Of a DNA stretch of 64,000 bases, positions 56,626 through 63,897 are shown piece by piece. The first letter of the stretch is position 1; every line of letters starts with the position of its first letter. Source of the stretch: a virus; IMG/VR virus record IMGVR_UViG_3300005529_000010, positions 1 through 64,000 of that record. One strand, given 5' to 3'. The translations under genes and the position numbers were made by a program. A model generated the notes under the pieces. The model saw nothing but the letters and a program-made list of their open reading frames with translations, had not been told where the DNA came from and ran no database searches.

Positions 56626-56831
56626 GGCGTGCGGTCCAACAACGGGGCCGGCGCGACGATCGCGAACCCCAGCTCCTCGGCGATCGTCCGACGGATCGAA
56701 TGGACCCCGGAACCGTGTCCGGGCGGGATGGCGCATTCCTGGCCCTGAGGGGCGTTGCAAGCCGGGCATGGCACCGCCAAGCCGACCTCCTCCCAATCGC
56801 TACCCCGGCCGGCCCTCCAAACGACGGTCAC
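56622..56831 (-). CDS. Small zinc-finger protein
   Basis: 69 residues, GTG 56831 (GTGA overlap with resolvase stop). CPACNAPQGQECAIPPG and HSIRR match the CPxC...C...H finger seen also in the 50997 gene. Confidence 0.62.
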   Translation of the reverse strand: MTVVWRAGRGSDWEEVGLAVPCPACNAPQGQECAIPPGHGSGVHSIRRTIAEELGFAIVAPAPLLDRTP

Positions 56832-57352
56832 AGCAGCCGCGCGGGATTGCCGATCGCCGTCCGCCGGGGCTCGCTGTTCGGGTAATAGGCATTGACCGCC
56901 CAGGCGAGCACGGCAGCGGCGTCCGCCGCGTTGTCGTCTGGCGGTTCCCAGCCCCGCCGCTCGCACTCCTGAATCACCCGGCCCTTGGCTCGTTTGTTTG
57001 ACGAGCCATCGCCGATGAAGAATTTGCGGACGGTCGACACCGGCACCGACGCGACCGGAATGTGCAGCTCGGCCGACACAATCTCGGTCACGTAGGCGAA
57101 GCCCATGGCGATCGACGCCACGGCGGTTGAGCTTTGAAATTTGGGCGGCAACGGCCGCTCGTAGATCACACGCTCCGGGCCCCATGCGATCATTATCCCT
57201 CTTAGCCAGCGCATAAATTCGAGCCCTTGCGGGCCCGTCCGCGCCGTGTTGAAGCGCGGAAAATGCTTGGTCCCCAACAGAGGCGGCACCCCGGGAATCT
57301 CGATCGCGTATCCCACCCTAGAAGCGAGATCGAGAGCGAGAATCCCGGCCAT
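56828..57352 (-). CDS. RuvC-like Holliday junction resolvase
   Basis: 174 residues from ATG 57352 (a start at 57439 would overlap the upstream gene by 74 bp). RNase H-fold acidic residues: Asp9 of LALDLASRVGYAI, Glu of VIYERPLPP (about 66), and Asp pair in DDNAADAAAVLAW. Resolves branched DNA before packaging or after replication. Part of the replication operon. Confidence 0.82.
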   Translation of the reverse strand: MAGILALDLASRVGYAIEIPGVPPLLGTKHFPRFNTARTGPQGLEFMRWLRGIMIAWGPERVIYERPLPPKFQSSTAVASIAMGFAYVTEIVSAELHIPVASVPVSTVRKFFIGDGSSNKRAKGRVIQECERRGWEPPDDNAADAAAVLAWAVNAYYPNSEPRRTAIGNPARLL

Positions 57353-57365
57353 CGCCTTGGTTTTC

Positions 57366-57923
57366 TTAGGCGGCTTGCTGGTCGCTCTCGTCTTGCTGCT
57401 TTTTGCCCGAGCCAGGCGGGCGGCCGCGACGCGGGACAAGCCCCTCCTCCATCTTCTGCCGCTGCTGGCGGTGTGCTTCGGCCCACGCCGAATGTGCCAG
57501 CGTGCCGGCGGTGAAGGGGTTGTTGCTTGCGGGCTCGTTGTTCTTGGCGGCGTTCAAGCCCTGCTGGCCGGCATCCCACGCGGCTTGCTCTTCCTTCGCT
57601 CGCTCGGACAGATCCACCGCCTTGTCCTGATCGTCGAGTAAGGAAAGTTGAGTGCCGATCGGCACCTGGAGCACGCGAGCGTAGTGAATGAAGGTTCGGA
57701 ACTCTTCCCCAAGCTCGTCCTGGTCGCGGCGGGCAAACTCGATCACGCGATCGAGCTGCTTGATATCGATGCCCCAACTCTCGATTTTCTTGCCGCAGTT
57801 CCGGTAACGCGCTTTCGCCGTTTCCAGGGCGTCTTTTGCCTCTGCCCGCTCCCGGCGAGCGGTCAGAATCGTTTCAGGCGTAACGTTGGTCCGCGCAGCG
57901 TCTGCGGAGGCGCTTTCTGCCAT
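57366..57923 (-). CDS. Replication-operon leader protein, function unknown
   Basis: 185 residues, GGAGA upstream. First 55 residues form a helical charged segment (ILTARRERAEAKDALETA), then IDIKQLDRVIEFARRDQDEL and a disordered, basic/Gln tail (GLVPRRGRPPGSGKK) with an AT-hook-like RRGRPPG. First gene of the 57.9-55.0 kb minus unit. Confidence 0.65.
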   Translation of the reverse strand: MAESASADAARTNVTPETILTARRERAEAKDALETAKARYRNCGKKIESWGIDIKQLDRVIEFARRDQDELGEEFRTFIHYARVLQVPIGTQLSLLDDQDKAVDLSERAKEEQAAWDAGQQGLNAAKNNEPASNNPFTAGTLAHSAWAEAHRQQRQKMEEGLVPRRGRPPGSGKKQQDESDQQAA

Positions 57924-58042
57924 TTATGATCTCCATGGCCATGTTTTGGCGCTCCGCTACGCCAGGTTGAGGTAAGACAGCCCTTCCATTTTTCCGAATA
58001 CACCCGTATGTTACCCGTCCAGATTGGCCGCCGAGATTCTGG

Positions 58043-58279
58043 TTACTCGGCAGCCTCGGATTGGGGTGTTTCGGGGTCGGTTGTGGCTTGGGTTTTCAGG
58101 TTCTCAAAAAAGTCCATGGCGACCATGCGGCCGTGGCTAGCAAATTGCTTAATCAACGGAACGTGCCAGCGAAATGGAACGTTATTCCGCTCACGCCACT
58201 TTCGGACCGCCTCGGGATGGACGCCCAGCTCGCGGGCGCACGTTTCGATCAGTCCCCATGAACTCTCGTGAGATGCCAT
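58043..58279 (-). CDS. HTH regulator of the divergent switch (Cro/repressor candidate)
   Basis: 78 residues from ATG 58279, leaderless as the -10 ends 8 bp away. HTH at residues about 10-35: IETCARELGVHPEAVRKW, then VPFRWHVPLIKQFASHG, a Cro-like layout. It has no dimerisation domain beyond the HTH. Divergent from the XRE gene with operator site 11 between them. Confidence 0.7.
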   Translation of the reverse strand: MASHESSWGLIETCARELGVHPEAVRKWRERNNVPFRWHVPLIKQFASHGRMVAMDFFENLKTQATTDPETPQSEAAE

Positions 58280-58286
58280 GGCCGGC

Positions 58287-58315
58287 ACAATCGTACAATC
58301 TGTCCGGTCGGTCAA
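58287..58315 (-). promoter_or_regulatory. Promoter with operator site 11
   Basis: Minus strand: -35 TTGACC (58310-58315), 17-bp spacer, -10 GATTGT (58287-58292). Operator CGTACA-ATC-TGTCCG (58292-58306) has one mismatch. The start point would fall at or next to ATG 58279, giving a leaderless mRNA. Confidence 0.7.
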
Positions 58316-58360
58316 TGGGGCCGCAAGAGAGCGGGCAAGCACAAGAGGGACGCCATTCAA

Positions 58361-58675
58361 ATGAAAAAGGTCGTTCAGTTTCCGTTGGAGAAACCAATGC
58401 CGGATCGGGTTAGTCTCGAAAGACAATTCATCGCTCGAACTCGCGAGCTGCGTGAGCGCGCCCAGCTCACCCAGCGCGAGATCGCGAGCCTGCTGGGCTG
58501 CAATGAAGAGGCGTACCGAAAGTATGAAACGCGGTCGCCGCTGCCCGTGGTGCTGGTCGGCAAGTTTGCCGTCGCGGTCAAGGCGGATCTGCATTTCGTG
58601 GTGACCGGCTATCATCGGAAAGCGGAAAAGGCAGAGGTCGTGACGCGATTGCGAACGGCAGCAGCTCGTCGCTGA
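58361..58675 (+). CDS. XRE-family HTH protein (repressor candidate)
   Basis: 104 residues from ATG 58361. HTH about 28-60: ARTRELRERAQLTQREIASL, GCNEEAYRKYETRSPLP; C-terminal helix-strand (FAVAVKADLHFVVTGYH). Too short for a CI cleavage domain, but able to bind as a dimer. Gene order (site 11, this gene, site 12, early operon) is that of a lysogeny repressor. Its role in binding the CGGACA sites is a hypothesis. Confidence 0.7.
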   Translation: MKKVVQFPLEKPMPDRVSLERQFIARTRELRERAQLTQREIASLLGCNEEAYRKYETRSPLPVVLVGKFAVAVKADLHFVVTGYHRKAEKAEVVTRLRTAAARR

Positions 58676-58684
58676 ACGCAGCCG

Positions 58685-58718
58685 GCCCCGAGTCGGGGCG
58701 CTGTCAAATTAATTTTTT
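58685..58718 (+). terminator. Weak terminator after the XRE gene
   Basis: GCCCC-GAGTC-GGGGC hairpin (58685-58699), then AT-rich AATTAATTTTTT about 7-12 nt later. The gap between stem and T-run weakens the call. Confidence 0.4.
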
Positions 58719-58736
58719 AAATTTAGAAATCCGGGC

Positions 58737-58766
58737 TTGACGTGACCGGACAATCTGTCCGATCTT
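58737..58766 (+). promoter_or_regulatory. Early promoter with operator site 12
   Basis: -35 TTGACG (58737-58742), 18-bp spacer with CGGACA-ATC-TGTCCG (58747-58761), -10 GATCTT (58761-58766). The predicted start coincides with ATG 58773, which has no ribosome site, so a leaderless mRNA is likely. Drives the plus-strand early operon. Confidence 0.7.
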
Positions 58767-58772
58767 GCCCGG

Positions 58773-58985
58773 ATGGAAGCGACTTGTGCCCAGCGGGTCA
58801 GCGCTTTTCTGCGCTGCGGGCCCGCAAGCTTTTCTGAGATAATCAAATATTTAGGCGTCGATGACGAGACGCTACGCTTGTGTCTCGGGATCATGCTGCG
58901 AGCCGGCCAAATCGTCCGGGACGAAGCCGGCGAAATCCTCTACATGCTGCCCGGCGAAGCACGCCGGCGGACGGCCGCCGAATGA
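58773..58985 (+). CDS. Winged-helix-like protein, first early gene
   Basis: 70 residues. CAQRVSAFLRCGPASFSEII, LGVDDETLRLCLGIMLRAG and a strand EILYMLPG suggest a small winged helix. Probably an early regulator (Cro- or CII-like by position). Confidence 0.6.
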   Translation: MEATCAQRVSAFLRCGPASFSEIIKYLGVDDETLRLCLGIMLRAGQIVRDEAGEILYMLPGEARRRTAAE

Positions 58986-59323
58986 GCGACGAACTGATGA
59001 CGCCGCTCGATCCGATCGCGGGCTCACCCGGCTTTTATAAAACCAGAAAAGTTCGGCATGGCGCATTCATCCCGGCGCGGCTCTGGACGGAAGAGACGCG
59101 CGACGAAGACGGCCATCTGATCGCCGACGTCCGCTATTGCGCCGAGATCGGGCTGGAGCCGGTCGACGCTTACGACCCGCCCGGCTGGCCCTGGGTCCGC
59201 ATCACCGAGTCAGCCTGGCGCTATCTGCGCGCCGATCTCGAATATTGCTTGAAGCACGAGCGCGATCGGCCGATCGCCAACCCGCACAAGCCTGCCGGCG
59301 CCGCCCCACGCGAGGTGTGGTGA
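58982..59323 (+). CDS. Early hypothetical protein
   Basis: 113 residues, ATGA. KVRHGAFIPARLWTEETRDE and YDPPGWPWVRITESAWRYL; alpha/beta with many Trp and Arg. Not recognised. Confidence 0.6.
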   Translation: MSDELMTPLDPIAGSPGFYKTRKVRHGAFIPARLWTEETRDEDGHLIADVRYCAEIGLEPVDAYDPPGWPWVRITESAWRYLRADLEYCLKHERDRPIANPHKPAGAAPREVW

Positions 59324-59958
59324 TGGGACAGATGAAGGATGCCGCCGCGCGCGGCGAGGCGCCCAAGGATCGCCCGCCGTCGATCGGCCACAACCAGCCA
59401 CCGCCCGACGATCCGCTGCGCGCCTATCTGGAGGATCTGGCTGAGGGCCTAGCGCCGACGCTGGAGCAGCTCAACAAGCTGGTGTCGACGTACAAGCCCA
59501 AATACGACACCGAGCGCCCGACACTGGCCGACAATGCGCAAGCCTGCAAAGCCGTCGAGATGGCGCTGTTCTTGCGTGATCTGCTGACGACGGTTGAGGC
59601 GCAGGTGAAGAGCCACCGCAAGCCGCTCGACGACATGTCGGATCTCATGAAAACCAACGGCGAGGCATGGACCGAGCCTGGCGCGGCGTTCGAGCAAGAA
59701 ATGCGCGACCGCCTGTTCGCCTACATCAATGAACACGGCGAGGTGCGGACCGAGTACGGCTCGCTGGCCTTCATGCAGAATCCGTGGCGGTTCGAGATCA
59801 CTGACCCGGACAAGGTGCCGCTGTCGCTGTGCTCGCCAGACGAAGGGCTGATCAAGGAGATGATCAAGGGCCGCGACCCGAACAGCGATCCGCCCGAGGT
59901 GCCGGGCGTCCGATTCTTCCGCAAGCCGATCCTGGTTTTGAAGGATGGGAAATCGTGA
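59323..59958 (+). CDS. Early helical protein, possible nuclease-inhibitor/recombination accessory
   Basis: 211 residues from ATG 59323 (TGATG overlap). After a short linker there is an extended helix bundle (EGLAPTLEQLNKLVSTY; LLTTVEAQVKSHRKPLDDM) and a C-terminal beta part (YGSLAFMQNPWRFEITD; PGVRFFRKPIL). The general layout recalls phage recombination helpers, but no family is certain. Confidence 0.6.
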   Translation: MGQMKDAAARGEAPKDRPPSIGHNQPPPDDPLRAYLEDLAEGLAPTLEQLNKLVSTYKPKYDTERPTLADNAQACKAVEMALFLRDLLTTVEAQVKSHRKPLDDMSDLMKTNGEAWTEPGAAFEQEMRDRLFAYINEHGEVRTEYGSLAFMQNPWRFEITDPDKVPLSLCSPDEGLIKEMIKGRDPNSDPPEVPGVRFFRKPILVLKDGKS

Positions 59959-59974
59959 GCGAAAGAGCGCAACC

Positions 59975-61342
59975 ATGAACGACATTATCGTCCGCGATAC
60001 GGGCGCTTTTCAGCCTTCGAACGGCGGCCGCATCTTCCGGCCGACCGGCGGGATCATGATCAAGGGACTGACCCCGGCGCTCCCCGAGCGCGGCAAGATC
60101 AAGATCGGCATCAAGGGCGAGACGAAGCGTTCGCAGCGCGGAGTCGAATTCCAGCCGCCGGTGAAGCTCGACCATTTTGTGGTCACGACCTTGGAGCGCG
60201 ACCGCAGCGGCAATTTCAAAATGGACTCCGACGTCCATAACCTTCTGGGCTCGCCGAAGCCGACCAAGATCCCGATCTCGCTGCTGTACGACGACCCGAC
60301 GCTCAACTTCCCGACCCGCTACGGCTGCTATCACGGCCGCACGCTCTGGTGCTCGGGCGACGGCGAGGCGGCCATGCGGCTGGTCGACGAGAAATCCGAC
60401 AAGCCGGATGCACCGCGCCATCAGGTCGAATGCCCGTGCCCGCGCAAGGAGCCCTATTACAAGGGCCAGGACCGTTGCAAGATGAACGGGGTCCTCTCCT
60501 GCCTGATCGATGGCGCCGGCGGCCTGGGCGGCGTCTGGAAGCTGCGCACGACGTCCTACAATACGATCGTCGGCATCCTCTCTTCGATGGCGTTTTTAAA
60601 GAGCATCACGGGCGGACCGCTCGCCGGCATCCCGTTCGACCTGGTGATCCGCCCCAAGCAGGTGGCCGATCCCGAAGGCCGTGCGCAGGTGGTCTATGTG
60701 GTCGGGCTCGAATACGCCGGCAACATGACCGAGCTGCGGGAGCGCGGCCGGCTGATCGCCCTCGATCGGGCCACAACCCACCTCTACATCGAGACGATCG
60801 AGGACCAGGCCCGGGCGGCGCTCAACGCCCATACCCCAACGGTGCCGCTGCCAGGTGATACCACCGACGAAATCGTGGAGGAATTTTATCCCGAGCAAGC
60901 TCAAGGGGATAGCGCGCCTGTTTCACATGAAACACCAACGGAGCGGCCGAAGCCGGAGGATTTTGAGCCTGCAAAGCCGGGCGACGGCGTCCCCATTACG
61001 GATGCGCCGGAGCCGGCGCCAGAGTCCGACCCGCCGAATCCGGTCTATGCCTTCGAGCTGGTCATGCCCGACGACGAGCGGTTGCCGTACGAAAATATGG
61101 CAGACTTTCGAGAGGCTTACGGCAAGCACTTGGAAGAGAGCTTCAAGCGGTTCGGCGTGGCCGGCGGCGAGGGATTTTTCGAGACCAATCGGCCGGCCTT
61201 TTTGAAATGGGCTGAGAAGGATCGCGCCGGAGCTGTTGAAATGGAACGGCTTTATATGGCCATGCGCAACACCATGCTGCTGCAGCCGCAGAACGACGCG
61301 CCGAATCCGCCCCCACCCAACGGGCAAAGGGAGATGTGGTGA
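59975..61342 (+). CDS. Gp3/RDF-like metal-binding protein
   Basis: 455 residues from ATG 59975. The core matches the family often annotated hydrolase or metal-binding protein and related to phiC31 gp3: LDHFVVTTLERDRSGNF, CPCPRKEPYYKGQDRCKMNG with four Cys, GGVWKLRTTSYNTI and VVYVVGLEY. The phiC31 member is a recombination directionality factor for a serine integrase, whereas here the integrase is tyrosine-type. The last 150 residues are disordered then helical. Early operon position. Confidence 0.65.
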   Translation: MNDIIVRDTGAFQPSNGGRIFRPTGGIMIKGLTPALPERGKIKIGIKGETKRSQRGVEFQPPVKLDHFVVTTLERDRSGNFKMDSDVHNLLGSPKPTKIPISLLYDDPTLNFPTRYGCYHGRTLWCSGDGEAAMRLVDEKSDKPDAPRHQVECPCPRKEPYYKGQDRCKMNGVLSCLIDGAGGLGGVWKLRTTSYNTIVGILSSMAFLKSITGGPLAGIPFDLVIRPKQVADPEGRAQVVYVVGLEYAGNMTELRERGRLIALDRATTHLYIETIEDQARAALNAHTPTVPLPGDTTDEIVEEFYPEQAQGDSAPVSHETPTERPKPEDFEPAKPGDGVPITDAPEPAPESDPPNPVYAFELVMPDDERLPYENMADFREAYGKHLEESFKRFGVAGGEGFFETNRPAFLKWAEKDRAGAVEMERLYMAMRNTMLLQPQNDAPNPPPPNGQREMW

Positions 61343-61752
61343 TGGGAGAGATCGGAATTCTGAATGTCGGCGCCGGCGACACGAAGATCACGTTCGACAA
61401 ATCCAACCCGGCCGAGACGATCCGAGCTGGCCGCATCGTCCGCGACATGCTCCGGCGGGGCTACGCGCTGTTGGTCGAGGTCGACGTCAAAGGGGACAAG
61501 AAGGCTTTTCGGCGCGCGGAGGATTTCGACGAGAACACCGGCGAATACATCATCGCCGATTTCGATCCCGTAACGGCTGAGAAAGCGGACCAACAGGAGG
61601 CGGCGGCAAATGCGGAAGATGGCGGCGGCGAAGCGGCGGCGGCAGCAACAGCAGCAGAACCGCCAGCGGAAACGCCTCGCAAGCGCGGATACAAGCGGAT
61701 CGCCGCGTCCTCAACCCGTGGGGTGGCCGTCGCACGGACAGCCGGCGGATAA
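61342..61752 (+). CDS. Early hypothetical protein, Ala-rich tail
   Basis: 136 residues, TGATG overlap. The first 85 residues fold as alpha/beta (GRIVRDMLRRGYALLVEVD; FDENTGEYIIADFDP); the tail is Ala/Glu-rich and basic at the end. The last 143 nt overlap the next gene in another frame. Confidence 0.6.
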   Translation: MGEIGILNVGAGDTKITFDKSNPAETIRAGRIVRDMLRRGYALLVEVDVKGDKKAFRRAEDFDENTGEYIIADFDPVTAEKADQQEAAANAEDGGGEAAAAATAAEPPAETPRKRGYKRIAASSTRGVAVARTAGG

Positions 61753-62470
61753 GGTCGCTGTTCTCAACCAGCACGACAGCTTTTCGACGCTGCGAAATCG
61801 TCTCGGCCAGATCGCCGAGGTTCGGGAGCAATGGGCGGGGATTCCGATCCCGATCGAGGATGCACGCCTGGTGATCGAGCCGCGTTACGCCGAGCTGGCT
61901 GCGCTCAAAACGGTCGAAAGCGCCATTCATAAAGAACCTGAGGAAGACGACCATAAAGTCAAGCTACGCAACGTTTTTTACTCCACGAAATGGAAGTGCG
62001 ACATTTACGTGTGGGAGGAGGATGGCAAGATCCATCACGGCAAGGTGCCGAAGGTCCACCACCTGTCGTACGACATGATGACGATGGGCTGCAGCGTCGT
62101 CTGGGGGATCGAGCAAGAGCATCGGGCTCTCAAGCTGCTAGGCACGCTGATACCGCACCACGCCTTCAAAAAGTACCTGCTGACGGGGATGTTTCTGGAG
62201 ACCAGCAAGCGGAGCCGCCTCACCTACCTTTTCCGCAAGCTGAAACCGACCGTCGTCATCGATGCGCGCAGCAAGAGTTCAGATGAGAGCGCCCGCATCC
62301 TCTGTGCCCTCTGCATGCACCCGATCGCCTATTACGGCGGCTCGTGGGCGGGCGCCATGTGCCCGACGGACGACGTGATCGCCCACCTGATGCTGATGCG
62401 CGCGGACGAGCCGATGCTGTGGCGCCGCGCCAACCAGCACGCCCCCGACCGGCCGGAGGCGGGCCTATGA
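61610..62470 (+). CDS. Conserved early phage protein
   Basis: 286 residues from ATG 61610 with a perfect AGGAGG 9 nt upstream; a later GTG (61718) has none. Gln/Arg-rich start, then helical LNQHDSFSTLRNRLGQI, conserved YSTKWKCDIYVWEEDGKIHH and LTYLFRKLKPTVVIDA. No known function. Confidence 0.65.
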   Translation: MRKMAAAKRRRQQQQQNRQRKRLASADTSGSPRPQPVGWPSHGQPADKVAVLNQHDSFSTLRNRLGQIAEVREQWAGIPIPIEDARLVIEPRYAELAALKTVESAIHKEPEEDDHKVKLRNVFYSTKWKCDIYVWEEDGKIHHGKVPKVHHLSYDMMTMGCSVVWGIEQEHRALKLLGTLIPHHAFKKYLLTGMFLETSKRSRLTYLFRKLKPTVVIDARSKSSDESARILCALCMHPIAYYGGSWAGAMCPTDDVIAHLMLMRADEPMLWRRANQHAPDRPEAGL

Positions 62471-62670
62471 GCGACCTGCTCGGCGGCGCCGAGCCGCCGA
62501 TCTCGCTCGACGACATGCGCCGCTGCGCGCGCCGCGAGCTGGCCTACCGCAACCGCGTGTACCCGCGCTGGGTGTCGGAAGGAAAGATGAAGGCCGGCAT
62601 GGCCGAGCGCGAGCTGGCCGTGATGGGCGCGATCGTCGACACCCTGGATAAAATGGAGAAGCTGCCGTGA
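62467..62670 (+). CDS. Small early protein
   Basis: 67 residues, ATGA. Helical DDMRRCARRELAYRNRV and ELAVMGAIVDTLDKM. Belongs to a kind of small phage protein of unknown role. Confidence 0.6.
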   Translation: MSDLLGGAEPPISLDDMRRCARRELAYRNRVYPRWVSEGKMKAGMAERELAVMGAIVDTLDKMEKLP

Positions 62671-62864
62671 TCCTACGCATCCCCGAGCGCGAAACCCCAG
62701 AAGGCCGCAAAATCACGGAGTTACTGATCGCAGCTCACATCGACGCGGAAGGCGTTTGGCACCAAATGGATTGTCCGAACATCGATTCGTCGCGGCGCCT
62801 GAACGCGATCGGCATGCTGCGGCTGGCACATGTCGCCATTCAGCGGGGAGCGGTCGCGCCATGA
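62667..62864 (+). CDS. Small early protein
   Basis: 65 residues, GTG 62667 (GTGA overlap). Helical, RKITELLIAAHIDAEGVWH. Unknown. Confidence 0.55.
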   Translation: MILRIPERETPEGRKITELLIAAHIDAEGVWHQMDCPNIDSSRRLNAIGMLRLAHVAIQRGAVAP

Positions 62865-63094
62865 GCGAGCACGACGACACGAGCCGCGAGCTGCTCGAAA
62901 CCCGCAAACGCTCGTTCGCGCACTTCATGGATCATCCGCTCGTCAGGGTGGCCATCCAATCTGTGTCGCAAGAGCAAGGCGACCGGATACGGGCCCTGCT
63001 GGAGACTGCCCACAAGTCAGGGTTTGTCGACGGCATAGGGGCCTGCCTGAACGCGATCGAGAGGCCCGCAAATGTCCCGCCCAACGCGGCTTGA
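62861..63094 (+). CDS. Small early protein
   Basis: 77 residues, ATGA. Helical; SFAHFMDHPLVRVAIQSV and GDRIRALLETAHKSGFVDG. Unknown. Confidence 0.55.
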   Translation: MSEHDDTSRELLETRKRSFAHFMDHPLVRVAIQSVSQEQGDRIRALLETAHKSGFVDGIGACLNAIERPANVPPNAA

Positions 63095-63710
63095 AGACGT
63101 TCGGGCCTATCCGCTGCAATGGCCCGAGGAGCGGCCCCGGACGCCCCCTCGCCAGCGCAGGCTGTCCGAGTGGAACGTGGGAACGTTCGCCGGCGCCGTG
63201 CAGGATCTTCAGGTCGAGCTGCAAAGGGCTACCATCCACAACTGGATTCTCTCGACCGACGTCCGGCCACATTCCCGGCCGACGGACGCCGAGGACCCCG
63301 CGTGCGCCCTCTGGTTCAACCAACACGTTCGGGGCCGCTGGGTCCTCTCGGTGCTCGCCTGCGACCGCTATCAAAAGGTCTTCGGCAACGTGAAGGCCAT
63401 CGCCATGACGGTGCAGCGGCTCCGGCTGATCGATCAATACGGCTGCTATTCGGTCAGCCAGGCGATCGAGGGCGCCGCCTACCTGGCCCTGCCCGGCCCC
63501 GAGACGCCGGCCGCCAGGCCCTGGCGCGAGGTGCTCAAGGTCGACGGGCTGGAGCCCAGCTCGATCGTCGACATCGATGCTCATTACCGATTCCTGGCCC
63601 GCCGGTTTGCCTCTGAGGGAAACCAGGCGGCCATGGTCGAGCTGAACGTCGCCCGCGACGCGGGCAAGAAGGAACTGAACGCCCATGCCCCAACCCCAAC
63701 CAACTCTTGA
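63072..63710 (+). CDS. J-domain-like early protein
   Basis: 212 residues; ATG overlaps the previous gene by 23 bp. The C-terminal 55 residues resemble a J-domain: WREVLKVDGLEPSSIVDID, HYRFLARRFASEGN, LNVARDAGKKEL, though the HPD tripeptide is not present (EGN instead). A cofactor role with host DnaK is therefore doubtful. The N-terminal part is not recognised. Confidence 0.6.
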   Translation: MSRPTRLEDVRAYPLQWPEERPRTPPRQRRLSEWNVGTFAGAVQDLQVELQRATIHNWILSTDVRPHSRPTDAEDPACALWFNQHVRGRWVLSVLACDRYQKVFGNVKAIAMTVQRLRLIDQYGCYSVSQAIEGAAYLALPGPETPAARPWREVLKVDGLEPSSIVDIDAHYRFLARRFASEGNQAAMVELNVARDAGKKELNAHAPTPTNS

Positions 63711-63897
63711 TCCGGTCGTCACGATCCCGGAAGCCTATGAGCTGCTGAAAGCGGCGGGCTACAAGGTCACCCTGCGATCAGTCCGGCGCATGGCCGGCGA
63801 GCGCAAATTGCCCTTCAAGCGAGGGCCCGACAACAAGACGCTCTACTGCAAAATGTCCGAGCTGCGAACGGCGCTCGACAAGGGGTTCGACCCATGA
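63685..63897 (+). CDS. Excisionase-like HTH protein
   Basis: 70 residues from ATG 63685. VTIPEAYELLKAAGYKVTLR and SVRRMAGERKLPFKRG fit a MerR/Xis-type HTH with wing. It could be the excisionase for the integrase or a second regulator; another Xis-like gene is at 32.1 kb. Confidence 0.65.
   Translation: MPQPQPTLDPVVTIPEAYELLKAAGYKVTLRSVRRMAGERKLPFKRGPDNKTLYCKMSELRTALDKGFDP

Noticed and set aside
986-58761. CGGACA palindromes as LexA/SOS boxes
   Set aside because: Alphaproteobacterial LexA boxes are known as GTTC-N7-GTTC direct repeats; this motif is an inverted repeat of different sequence.
63072-63710. Call of a true DnaJ co-chaperone
   Set aside because: Only J-like: the essential HPD tripeptide is missing, so DnaK stimulation is not supported.
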